A stretch of 64,000 nt of DNA from Flavobacteriales bacterium (GTDB lineage: Bacteria; Bacteroidota; Bacteroidia; Flavobacteriales_E; Vicingaceae), in contig JACJZD010000001.1 of the NCBI GenBank assembly GCA_020635795.1, positions 629,001-693,000 on the forward strand, given 5' to 3'. Position numbers and translations under genes: made by a program. The number at the start of each line of letters is the position of its first letter. Position 1 is the stretch's first letter. The notes below the pieces were generated by a model. That model was not told the DNA's origin, did not search any database, and saw only the letters and a program-made list of their open reading frames with translations. Of this stretch, positions 26,282 to 33,658 are shown in pieces.

Positions 26282-26289
26282 CAAAAGTA
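26282..26289 (-). promoter_or_regulatory. -7 box of the trp operon promoter
   Basis: TACTTTTG on the minus strand (26289-26282) matches TANNTTTG. Transcription would start near 26275, leaving a very short leader before the trpL ATG at 26271. No clear -33 TTTG was found at 19 bases. Confidence 0.6.
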
Positions 26290-26405
26290 GAATTTATTTT
26301 GAATGAGAGGAAAAATGAGTGTGTATTTTTTATTTTATGATGGTAGATGTTAGCTTGAAGTTGTATTCCAATGGATAAATAATACAACTAAGGAGGTTGG
26401 ATAGT

Positions 26406-26465
26406 AATTAACAGTTAGGCTATGCGCAGTGTCCCGAAGGGCATTGCGTATAGGTGTTGTTGTAG
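26406..26465 (-). mobile_element. attC-like recombination site B (cassette B 3' end)
   Basis: On the minus strand the ends are CTACAAC and GTTAATT (near GTTRRRY, one mismatch). The hairpin arms CTATGCGCAGTGTCCC (26420-26435) and GGGCATTGCGTATAG (26439-26453) pair with two G-T wobbles and one unpaired T at 26432. These are the same relative positions as in site A, although much of the stem sequence differs. It lies just downstream of the minus-strand pair 26473-27237. Confidence 0.7.
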
Positions 26466-26472
26466 CAAGGTT

Positions 26473-26769
26473 TTATTCATCATTTAATAGATATACATTT
26501 TCTATTCCCATTGAGTATTTCAAAGACTTAGCTGTTACGTACATTTCATTAGGTTCAGTTTTGACAAATGCTAAAGGGCTTCCTGATTTGTAACCTTCAA
26601 CACAAGTCAGGAGTAAGTATTCAGATTCTCCAGGGACTATGGTTAACATATATTCATAGAAATCATCTTCTTTACTCTTTACATTTAGTCCTATTTCATA
26701 TTGTCTAAATCTAGTTCCACGATAAAATTTCTTTTTATCATCAACGTCTTTTATGGCTTGTTTCTTCAT
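26473..26769 (-). CDS. Cassette B protein 2, unknown function
   Basis: This 98-residue soluble protein starts MKKQAIKDVDDKKKF. It is rich in charged and aromatic residues, with no signal peptide, membrane segment or motif I recognise; a pattern of alternating hydrophobics (YEYMLTIVPGESEYLLLTCV) suggests a small beta fold. It starts three bases after the upstream gene of the cassette, so the two are probably co-transcribed and might act as a pair. An immunity-type or antitoxin-type role is possible only by context. Confidence 0.55.
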   Translation of the reverse strand: MKKQAIKDVDDKKKFYRGTRFRQYEIGLNVKSKEDDFYEYMLTIVPGESEYLLLTCVEGYKSGSPLAFVKTEPNEMYVTAKSLKYSMGIENVYLLNDE

Positions 26770-26772
26770 TGG

Positions 26773-27237
26773 TTAATCAGGTATCCAACCATTCTCAAAT
26801 CGTTTAAGTATTTCTACTATTTCCTTCGTCCTGTTCACACCTTTCAAGTCAGTGCAGATTATGGAAATAATTTCGTAGTTAGTTCTAGTTGGCAAAGTTG
26901 TTGCAAAAAAACATTGCCAAAAAGCATCAGCAAAAGTCTCGTCATTGTGCCAAGTAGTTGCTATGTCAATTGTTTCTATGCCATTGGTAATTTCAATATC
27001 AACCATTGTTTCATCGAAAATGTCATGTAGTTTTTCTCCATATTCTCCATGCCCTTTAAATTCTAGAATTCCATTATCGATAGAGTATCTTACGAACCTT
27101 TCAAATTTTTCGTCATTTGGATTAATGTCAGAAGTAGCAAGACACAACCAATCTGTTTTTGGCAGTTCTTCAAGTTTAAATTGACCATAATCAAACCAAA
27201 ATATTTGACGATTTTGATATTTACCGATTCGTTTCAT
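26773..27237 (-). CDS. Cassette B protein 1, unknown function
   Basis: This 154-residue soluble, acidic protein starts MKRIGKYQNRQIFWFDYGQF. A central ETIDIATTWHNDETFADAFWQ stretch is the most motif-like part and recalls small uncharacterised families in which WH-ND precedes an amphipathic helix. No catalytic set was identified. It is the promoter-proximal gene of the cassette: its ATG lies 9 bases after the GTTGTAG core and behind the conserved palindrome. Two genes in one cassette is less common than one. Confidence 0.55.
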   Translation of the reverse strand: MKRIGKYQNRQIFWFDYGQFKLEELPKTDWLCLATSDINPNDEKFERFVRYSIDNGILEFKGHGEYGEKLHDIFDETMVDIEITNGIETIDIATTWHNDETFADAFWQCFFATTLPTRTNYEIISIICTDLKGVNRTKEIVEILKRFENGWIPD

Positions 27238-27246
27238 TTTAATGTG

Positions 27247-27325
27247 CTACAACATCCGAATAAAGTGCATATGCACTTTATTCGGATTATAAATTTCTAT
27301 CAAATATACCGAAAACTATAACTCA
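27247..27325 (-). promoter_or_regulatory. Conserved cassette upstream block B (TATATTTG box, palindrome, core)
   Basis: Toward the gene the order is TGAGTTATAGTTTTCGG, TATATTTG (27308-27301), a perfect 32-bp palindrome (27286-27255; arms TCCGAATAAAGTGCAT) and core GTTGTAG (27253-27247). It mirrors block A at 18548-18625: the box and flanking bases are nearly identical, the palindrome keeps CGAATAA arms, but its centre is different. It begins 5 bases beyond the stop of the next gene. Confidence 0.6.
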
Positions 27326-27329
27326 AGTT

Positions 27330-27866
27330 TTATTTTTTCTCGTATCTCAATTGAATTAGTCCACTATCAAAATAGTTGCTCGATATGGCTTTTAGTTTTA
27401 ACGGGTTGATGCCTCCAATAAATAAACGCTTGCCATCACCCAAAATGGTTGGTATAACAGATATGATGTATTCGTCAATTAAGTTTTTCTCCATCAACAA
27501 TTTTACAATTTCACCACCGCCGTCGCAATAAATGTTTGCTCCTTTTTCTTGTTTTAATTTTTGCACTAAATCTTCAATATTTCCATTGTAAAATTCAACG
27601 CCATCTTTATTTTCCAGTTGTTGTCGGGTTATAACATAACACTTGTATTGTTTTGCTTGAGGGAACTCTCCCTGCATCAATTCTTTTATAATTTTGTAGG
27701 TTTTTCTTCCAACAATATAGGTATCAACACCTTTTGTAAATTCATGATAGCCGTAATCTTCGCCTTCTTTTTCTACTATCGATAACCAAGATAAATCATC
27801 ATCGTTAGTAGCTAAAAAGCCATCCACACTCATGCTGATGTATAAAATTAATTTTCGTTCACTCAT
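27330..27866 (-). CDS. Dihydrofolate reductase-like protein (RibD C-terminal domain family)
   Basis: This 178-residue protein has the RibD_C fold: N-terminal ILYISMSVDGFLAT, DTYIVGRKTYKII, then YCDGGGEIVKLLMEK and ISVIPTILGDGKRLF. Stand-alone members are usually annotated as dihydrofolate reductase family proteins and probably use NADPH; the physiological substrate is generally unknown. No riboflavin deaminase domain is attached and no rib genes are nearby. The cassette B boundary starts five bases past its stop codon. Confidence 0.82.
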   Translation of the reverse strand: MSERKLILYISMSVDGFLATNDDDLSWLSIVEKEGEDYGYHEFTKGVDTYIVGRKTYKIIKELMQGEFPQAKQYKCYVITRQQLENKDGVEFYNGNIEDLVQKLKQEKGANIYCDGGGEIVKLLMEKNLIDEYIISVIPTILGDGKRLFIGGINPLKLKAISSNYFDSGLIQLRYEKK

Positions 27867-27970
27867 TTCATGGAGTTATTAAATGTAAAAACAATCATCA
27901 TCAAAAATAGTAAATAATTAAACCGTTTAAAATGCTGTTTTTATATTGTAAAAGCTATGCTAACATTAGC

Positions 27971-27978
27971 TACATTTG
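27971..27978 (+). promoter_or_regulatory. Candidate -7 box for the transglycosylase gene
   Basis: TACATTTG matches TANNTTTG and lies 19 bases before the ATG at 27998. A TTG occurs about 22 bases upstream, slightly longer than the ideal spacer. Confidence 0.5.
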
Positions 27979-27997
27979 CTGCCCAAAATAATTGAGC

Positions 27998-30007
27998 ATG
28001 AGCATTGATTTTAAGCAGTTAAGTAATACCCTGTTGTTGTTTTTTAGCAATAACAACAAGGTGTTGATTAAAACATTAAAGTACGTTGCTTTGGTGTTTG
28101 TTGCATTGTTGCTGCTGTTTTTTGTGTTTAGAAACACCCTGCTAAATTATTTTTTAAACCAGCAAGTCGCTAATTTTTCGGAAAAGTACAACATGAGCAT
28201 TGAGGTGCAAGAAGCTGCTTTTTCTGGGTTTAAATCGGTTAGTGTTACCAACATTTCTATTGCTAAAAACAGCGAAAGTGAAAAGCTGCTACATATTGGT
28301 TCGGTTAACGCTACGGTTAATTTATTGGATTTAATCAAAGCGCAAATCAGGTTTTCTAGCCTTAGTATCGATACCTTAAATGTGGTGTTGTATAAAGACC
28401 ATGAACGTGATAATTTTTCTTTTTTATTGAAAAGCAACGAAGAAGAGAAACAGGAGAAAAAAACCTCGTCAATTGATTATGCTGAAACCTTAAACAATTT
28501 GTTAAACTTGGCTTTTGAAGCGGTTCCTTCCGATTTTTTGGTGAATGAATTCAACGTGAAAATAAACTACGACAGTTTAAATTTAAAGGTAAACACTCCA
28601 AGCATATCAATACAAGAACAGCTTTTTAAAAGTGAATTTACTTTGATAGAAAACAATGATACCAGCCTTTGGCACATTGAAGGTAATATTGATAATGTTC
28701 AAAAAAATGTACAAGTCAAATATTATTCCGACCAAAAAGGGATTGTTTTCCCATTGCTAAAACAACAGTTAAATTTAACCTTGAGTTGCGATACCATGTA
28801 TTACAGTTTAACTGATTTTAAGTTTAATAACGGACAGTTGCATTTAAACGGTGTAGCACAAATCCACGATTTTGCTATAAATCATTGGCGTATTTCACCA
28901 AAAACAGTGGAGCTAAAATCGTTTGAAGTCAATTATCATTTAACCGTTGGCAATAATTATGTTCAGGTAGATAGTACAAGTTTGGTTGCGATTAACAAGC
29001 TTCATTTTACACCTTATTTAAAAGTAGGTTTCGACAAGTATAAAACCTTTGCGTTAAAGATAAACACCTCAAAAATGGAATCGAAAGACTTTTTCGAATC
29101 ATTACCAACGGGGCTTTTCACCAATTTAGAAGGAATAAAAACATCGGGTCAATTGCAGTATAGCCTCGATTTTAATTTTGATACTCAACACCCTGAAAAT
29201 TTAATTTTTAGCTCAACGTTAACACCCGATAAACTGAAAATATTGGGTTATGGGGCGACTAACTTATCAAAACTGAACGAAGAGTTTAATTATACTGTTT
29301 ATGATGGAGACAGGATGATTCGAAGCTTTTTGGTTGGTCCATCAAACCCAAATTATACGCCGTTGAGTAATATTAGTGTGTATTTCCAAAATGCGTTAAT
29401 GTCGTCGGAAGATGGTAGTTTTTATCACCACAAAGGGTTTAATGAAAAACGTTTTGGGCAATCGATTGCTGAGAATTACAAACAAAAACGATTTGTACGT
29501 GGGGCAAGTACCATTTCCATGCAGTTGGTTAAAAATGTGTTTTTACGCCGCAACAAAACCGTTGCTCGTAAAATTGAAGAAGCCATTATTGTTTGGTTGA
29601 TAGAAAACAATCGTTTGGTGAGTAAGGCTAGAATGTATGAGGTGTATTTGAATGTGATTGAGTTTGGACCAAATGTTTACGGGATAGGAGAGGCTTCAAA
29701 CTTTTATTTCAGTAAAAAACCAGCCGATTTAACCATAGAAGAAAGTATTTTCTTGGCAATGATTGTTCCACGACCCAAGTGGTTCATGTATCATTTTAAT
29801 GAGAATGGTTTGTTAAAAGAAAACACCCAGAATTATTTTAATGTCATCAGTGGGCATTTAGTAAGTAAAGGAATTATTACGCCCGACCAACAACAAACCA
29901 ATGTCGCAAAAGTGATATTAGCGCCTTTAGCTAAAAGTTATGTGGTAGAAAAAGATACTACGCAACAAAATATTGTTGAGGAAGAAATTTTACAAACGGT
30001 AGATTAA
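27998..30007 (+). CDS. Membrane-anchored GT51 peptidoglycan transglycosylase with AsmA-like N-terminal region
   Basis: The C-terminal part (about residues 455-630 of 669) is a GT51 glycosyltransferase that polymerises lipid II: the catalytic-Glu motif SSEDGSFYHHKGF, then RGASTISMQLVKNVFL and IEFGPNVYGIGEASNFYF are all present. No transpeptidase domain follows. One membrane anchor lies near residues 22-46, and the following 400 residues (VQEAAFSGFKSVSVTNISI and repeated beta patterns) resemble AsmA-like or LPS-transport bridge folds more than any penicillin-binding domain. I prefer ATG 27998 over the TTG at 27992. The unusual N-terminus may position the enzyme in the periplasm. It stands alone. 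Confidence 0.82.
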   Translation: MSIDFKQLSNTLLLFFSNNNKVLIKTLKYVALVFVALLLLFFVFRNTLLNYFLNQQVANFSEKYNMSIEVQEAAFSGFKSVSVTNISIAKNSESEKLLHIGSVNATVNLLDLIKAQIRFSSLSIDTLNVVLYKDHERDNFSFLLKSNEEEKQEKKTSSIDYAETLNNLLNLAFEAVPSDFLVNEFNVKINYDSLNLKVNTPSISIQEQLFKSEFTLIENNDTSLWHIEGNIDNVQKNVQVKYYSDQKGIVFPLLKQQLNLTLSCDTMYYSLTDFKFNNGQLHLNGVAQIHDFAINHWRISPKTVELKSFEVNYHLTVGNNYVQVDSTSLVAINKLHFTPYLKVGFDKYKTFALKINTSKMESKDFFESLPTGLFTNLEGIKTSGQLQYSLDFNFDTQHPENLIFSSTLTPDKLKILGYGATNLSKLNEEFNYTVYDGDRMIRSFLVGPSNPNYTPLSNISVYFQNALMSSEDGSFYHHKGFNEKRFGQSIAENYKQKRFVRGASTISMQLVKNVFLRRNKTVARKIEEAIIVWLIENNRLVSKARMYEVYLNVIEFGPNVYGIGEASNFYFSKKPADLTIEESIFLAMIVPRPKWFMYHFNENGLLKENTQNYFNVISGHLVSKGIITPDQQQTNVAKVILAPLAKSYVVEKDTTQQNIVEEEILQTVD

Positions 30008-30020
30008 TAGTTGCTTGAAG

Positions 30021-30761
30021 TTATTGTTTCAGAAAGAAGAATACATAAAGGGTTCCTAATAAAACAACAAACGACAAGAAAACAATATAACTCAACAATA
30101 CAGTAAAAAAGGACTTCATAAACCCTAAAAAACCTGTTTGATTGGTAAATTTAGCAATGGCAAAAGGGAAATACCCAAGAATTATAGCAGCTTTTAAAAT
30201 AAATAACTTAGAAGAGTACAAGCTGATAAAGGCTACAAAAGTAGATAGAAAAGCTCCTACACCAACAATGTAAAACGAAAAAATTAAGGTTTCGGCAAAA
30301 TTGAATTTATTCTTTTTAAAAAAAACCTTTATAAAGTAAGCTAATACGGGAGTAAGAACGAAATAAAGCAGATTTAGGTTTTTTCTAACAAAAGCTTGAA
30401 TAACTTCTACATTTTTAATAGCTGTTTGATTGTCAGATTGAATGCCCCTGCCAAACATCTCAAAAATACCATCGCCAAAATAGTTTAGTGTTAGTAAATA
30501 AATGGTCATGAATAGTAAGAAAAACTGAAAGGGTGCAAAATAAAGTTTTCGTTTTCCTGCTAGGTAATCGTTAATTAATTGTCCAGGATGAGAAATTAAC
30601 CCAATTAAGGTTTTATATACGGTGGTATCAACAGAAAAATAAGTTTTTGCAAAATCTGTAAAAATCATTTTTAAAGTAATTCTAACCTCAATATCTTTTT
30701 GCCCGCAATTATTACAGTAATTACCTTCAAATTTATTGTTACAATTTAAACACGTTTTCAT
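30021..30761 (-). CDS. DUF3667 membrane protein with N-terminal zinc ribbon
   Basis: The protein begins with a zinc ribbon of four cysteines (CLNCNNKFEGNYCNNCGQ), then the diagnostic DUF3667 stretch containing LISHPGQLINDYLAGKR and YFAPFQFFLL, followed by about five membrane segments to the C-terminus. At 246 residues the length is typical. The family is widespread in Bacteroidota and its function is unknown. It lies 4 bases after the SRPBCC gene on the same strand, so the two are probably co-transcribed. Confidence 0.85.
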   Translation of the reverse strand: MKTCLNCNNKFEGNYCNNCGQKDIEVRITLKMIFTDFAKTYFSVDTTVYKTLIGLISHPGQLINDYLAGKRKLYFAPFQFFLLFMTIYLLTLNYFGDGIFEMFGRGIQSDNQTAIKNVEVIQAFVRKNLNLLYFVLTPVLAYFIKVFFKKNKFNFAETLIFSFYIVGVGAFLSTFVAFISLYSSKLFILKAAIILGYFPFAIAKFTNQTGFLGFMKSFFTVLLSYIVFLSFVVLLGTLYVFFFLKQ

Positions 30762-30765
30762 TTAA

Positions 30766-31194
30766 TTATCTCCCTTTTCTTAAATTAATATTGGCATACA
30801 AATAGGCTTTTAAAGAGCAGATAAAATCTGTCCAGCCTTGGGTTTGACCTAAAGCAGTTTTAACTCCTTTTTCATCAAATGGGTAAGAACTTTCGGTTAT
30901 ATCAATTTTTGTAAGTGTTTCGTTTATTGAGGTTAAAACAATTTCTACCGTTGTAGAACTACCCGTTGTACCCCAAGTAAAATTAATTTGCTTGTTTGGG
31001 GTTAGTTTAATTTCGTAAATGTCAGTTTTATAATTGTTTTCAAACTCCCAAGTAATGATCTTACCTTCTTGTAAATTACCACTCGATTTGGTGGTAAAAT
31101 AGCCACAAAGCTTTTCAGCTTGTATAATAGATTGGTAAATGGTTTCAATTGAACTTACAATAGTATCTTTAACATTAACCGATATATTTTCCAT
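30766..31194 (-). CDS. SRPBCC (AHSA1-like) domain protein
   Basis: This 142-residue protein has the START/Bet v1-like AHSA1 pattern: INVKDTIVSSIETIYQSII at the N-terminus, a central ITWEFENNYKTDIYEIK and GWTDFICSLKAYLYANINL at the C-terminal helix. Such domains form hydrophobic ligand cavities; specific ligands are unknown. It is unrelated in sequence to the eukaryotic Hsp90 activator beyond the fold. It starts 127 bases from the divergent porin gene. Confidence 0.75.
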   Translation of the reverse strand: MENISVNVKDTIVSSIETIYQSIIQAEKLCGYFTTKSSGNLQEGKIITWEFENNYKTDIYEIKLTPNKQINFTWGTTGSSTTVEIVLTSINETLTKIDITESSYPFDEKGVKTALGQTQGWTDFICSLKAYLYANINLRKGR

Positions 31195-31320
31195 ATTATT
31201 TTGAGTTTAAAACTTAAAAATACCTTTTTTGTGGTATTGTGCAAAATAAGTTTCAGTTGTTCTTTTGCAATGTTATTTAGAATTAGTCTAAATAAAAATA
31301 AACTATAAAAATTTAAATTA

Positions 31321-32529
31321 ATGAAAAAGGTAATCATCGTTTTAACTTTAATTGCATTTGGAAAGTTAACAACAGCTCAAGTAAGAGGAACAGACAGTTT
31401 GACAAATGCACCAATGAATTCAGCCCAAAATATTTTATCGGGTAACAGTGGTAAAACAATAACCATGGGTGCTTATGCTCAAATTGATTATAATCAAGGG
31501 TTTAATGATTCGACTAGAACCAATGGAAATCTTGATGTACATCGTATGGTAATGTTTATGGGGTATAAATTTAACGAACGAGTACACTTTGTAACTGAGA
31601 TTGAATTCGAACATATTAGCGAAGTGTATGTAGAACAAGCTTTTGTTAATTATAGAATTAATAATGCAATCAACCTGCGAGGTGGTTTAATGTTAATACC
31701 AATGGGTATTGTTAATGAGTATCACGAGCCAACAACGTATAATGGTGTTGAACGGCCAAACATCGATGGTAAAATTGTACCAACAACTTGGAGAGAGATG
31801 GGGGCTGGTTTAACTGGTACGTTAGATAGATTGTCGATCAAATACCAATTGTTTGCAGTAAACGGTTTTAAAAGTTACGATGGAACTACTGCTAAATTAA
31901 AAGGTTCTGATGGTTTTAGAGGTGGTCGTCAAAAAGGAATGGAGTCAACCATGAGCTCACCAAATTTGGCTTCGAAAATCGATTTTTATGGAATTAATGG
32001 ATTAAAAATAGGTGTTTCAGGTTATTTTGGAAATACACAAACTACCGCTTACAATGGTGTTTTAAATACCGATGCTCCTGCTTTAAGAGCAGCTGATTCT
32101 ACAGTTGTTGGGTTATCTATGGTTGGTTTCGATTTCAGATATAATTACAAAGCTTTTGAGGCTCGCGGACAAGCAATTTATGCAGGAATAACAAACACTA
32201 AAGAGTACAATGCTTTTACAGGTAAAGATTTAGGTTCATCAATGTTTGGGTGGTACGGTGAGTTAGGTTACGATGTGTTGAGTTTATTTAACAAAGAAGC
32301 CAAAGAAAGGTTTGTATTATTTGGTCGTTATGAGTTTTATGATACACACAATTCGGTTGAAAAAGGTACCACTCGTAAAGAAGCTTATGGAAGAACAGAT
32401 GTAACAATGGGGTTCTCTTACCATATTGCTCAAGGAGCTGTATTTAAAGCCGATTATCAATTAATGAAAGTGAGAGGAAGTGACAATACAGGTAATCAAA
32501 TTAATGTTGGATTAGGTGTATGGTTTTAA
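31321..32529 (+). CDS. Outer-membrane porin (phosphate-selective porin O/P type)
   Basis: A signal peptide (about residues 1-20, ending KLTTAQ) precedes a beta-barrel-like sequence. It has alternating aromatic and glycine-rich strands (ITMGAYAQIDYNQGF, NLRGGLMLIPMGIVNEYHEP) and a C-terminal strand INVGLGVWF ending in the Phe typical of outer-membrane proteins. The EFEHISEVYVEQAFVNYRI and RPNIDGKIVPTTWREMGAG segments resemble OprO/OprP-type porins. The substrate is probably an anion or small solute, by inference. The FMN-binding and membrane genes follow on the same strand after a terminator hairpin. Confidence 0.8.
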   Translation: MKKVIIVLTLIAFGKLTTAQVRGTDSLTNAPMNSAQNILSGNSGKTITMGAYAQIDYNQGFNDSTRTNGNLDVHRMVMFMGYKFNERVHFVTEIEFEHISEVYVEQAFVNYRINNAINLRGGLMLIPMGIVNEYHEPTTYNGVERPNIDGKIVPTTWREMGAGLTGTLDRLSIKYQLFAVNGFKSYDGTTAKLKGSDGFRGGRQKGMESTMSSPNLASKIDFYGINGLKIGVSGYFGNTQTTAYNGVLNTDAPALRAADSTVVGLSMVGFDFRYNYKAFEARGQAIYAGITNTKEYNAFTGKDLGSSMFGWYGELGYDVLSLFNKEAKERFVLFGRYEFYDTHNSVEKGTTRKEAYGRTDVTMGFSYHIAQGAVFKADYQLMKVRGSDNTGNQINVGLGVWF

Positions 32530-32554
32530 TATAAATTGTTTTAGTTAATGTTTG

Positions 32555-32597
32555 TACCACGTAAGACGGAAATTCTTACGTGGTATTCTTATTTTTG
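32555..32597 (+). terminator. Intrinsic terminator after the porin gene
   Basis: A perfect 12-bp stem (TACCACGTAAGA / TCTTACGTGGTA, loop CGGAAAT) is followed by TTCTTATTTTTG, 25 bases past the porin stop. The end of the T-rich tail also reads TATTTTTG (32590-32597), a -7-like box six bases before the next ATG, so termination and a new start may adjoin here. Confidence 0.75.
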
Positions 32598-32602
32598 TAG
32601 AG

Positions 32603-33112
32603 ATGAAAAAAATAGTATTAGTAATTGTGGTTGGTATATGTTGTTTGAGTGCTGATTTACCATCTAGTGCAATTAAAAAAATGGATAAAGCCATTCAGGC
32701 ATTGTGGGAGAATCAGGTAGTTACAAAGGAGGAAATAGATATTTCTAAACAACAGTTTCAGAATACACATTTAAAGCTGAGTAAACTTATGGTCAGTAAT
32801 AAATTGGTAGGCTATTTAATGATTTCGAGAGCTAAAAGCAGAGTCGATTTTTTTGATTACATGGTGGTTTATAAGCCTGACTTAAGTATTTTATCAATTA
32901 GTGTTTTAGCTTATCGAGAAGATTATGGTGGTGAAATTGCCAGTAAACGTTGGTTGAAGCAATTTGATGGAAAAAATAATCCAGATAACATGAGGTTTGG
33001 GGATGATATTCAGAGTATTTCGGGAGCAACATTATCTGCACGTTCATTAACTCAAGATGTTCAAGAAATCACTAAAAACATTCAATTTTTAAAAACTAAA
33101 GGAATTATTTAA
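32603..33112 (+). CDS. Secreted FMN-binding domain protein
   Basis: This 169-residue exported protein has a hydrophobic signal sequence (MKKIVLVIVVGICCLSADL). The C-terminal FMN_bind domain ends with SISGATLSARSL, matching the SGATxS/T flavinylation motif in which Thr is covalently linked to FMN by ApbE in related proteins. Such domains carry electrons on the outer face of the membrane. The start at 32603 is chosen because it gives the signal sequence directly; a TTG at 32552 falls in the terminator hairpin. Its TAA overlaps the next ATG (TAATG), so the two are coupled. Confidence 0.8.
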   Translation: MKKIVLVIVVGICCLSADLPSSAIKKMDKAIQALWENQVVTKEEIDISKQQFQNTHLKLSKLMVSNKLVGYLMISRAKSRVDFFDYMVVYKPDLSILSISVLAYREDYGGEIASKRWLKQFDGKNNPDNMRFGDDIQSISGATLSARSLTQDVQEITKNIQFLKTKGII

Positions 33113-33600
33113 TGCAATTTGAAGGTAAAATACAAGAATTGTCAAAGACAACCAAAATGCTCTTAGTATGTTTTTTAATTACGTTAAGTTTTGGTTTTTA
33201 CACAGGCTTATTGTTTATTAACGAGAATACCAATTCAACATTTAACGGTGTGGAAGAACATTATTTGGGTAATGAAGATGATGAAAATGCCGAAGTGATG
33301 AAATTTAAAAAATCAAAAAAGGATATTGTAACAATGGTACATAACCATGTACTTTCGTTATCTATTATTTTTTTACTTCTAGGAGGTTTACTATTGTTAA
33401 CCAATTTATCGCCTATTCTTAAAAAAATACTAATTGTAGAACCTTTTATTTCACTTTTGTTAACCTTTGGTGGTATTTGGGTAATGTGGAGTGGTGTGCT
33501 TTGGTTCAAGTACATCATCATGCTATCAGGTATTTTAATGACTGCCACTTTTACCGCTTCAGTTCTTATTATACTTTTTCAACTGTTGAGAAAGAAATAA
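33112..33600 (+). CDS. Membrane protein coupled to the FMN-binding protein
   Basis: This 162-residue protein has about four membrane segments (LLVCFLITLSFGFYTGLLF; VLSLSIIFLLLGGLLLL; FISLLLTFGGIWVMW; GILMTATFTASVLIILFQLL). A charged, acidic and lysine-rich loop of about 40 residues (GNEDDENAEVMKFKKSKKD) separates the first and second segments and contains a VHNHV motif at the next helix start, where histidines could bind heme or metal. No family was recognised. It overlaps the FMN-binding gene by one base. A shared electron-transfer role is an inference from context. Confidence 0.65.
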   Translation: MQFEGKIQELSKTTKMLLVCFLITLSFGFYTGLLFINENTNSTFNGVEEHYLGNEDDENAEVMKFKKSKKDIVTMVHNHVLSLSIIFLLLGGLLLLTNLSPILKKILIVEPFISLLLTFGGIWVMWSGVLWFKYIIMLSGILMTATFTASVLIILFQLLRKK

Positions 33601-33658
33601 AAGATTCACAAAATTTTATTCATTAAACTTTCTATTTTTTCAAGTAGTTTTGAATACT

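Noticed and set aside
26388..26412. Similarity of the left flank of cassette B (GGTTGGATAG) to the aroK remnant end (GGTTGAATAG)
   Set aside because: Only about ten bases agree and no AroK residues are encoded upstream, so chance or a short extended core is as likely as shared ancestry.
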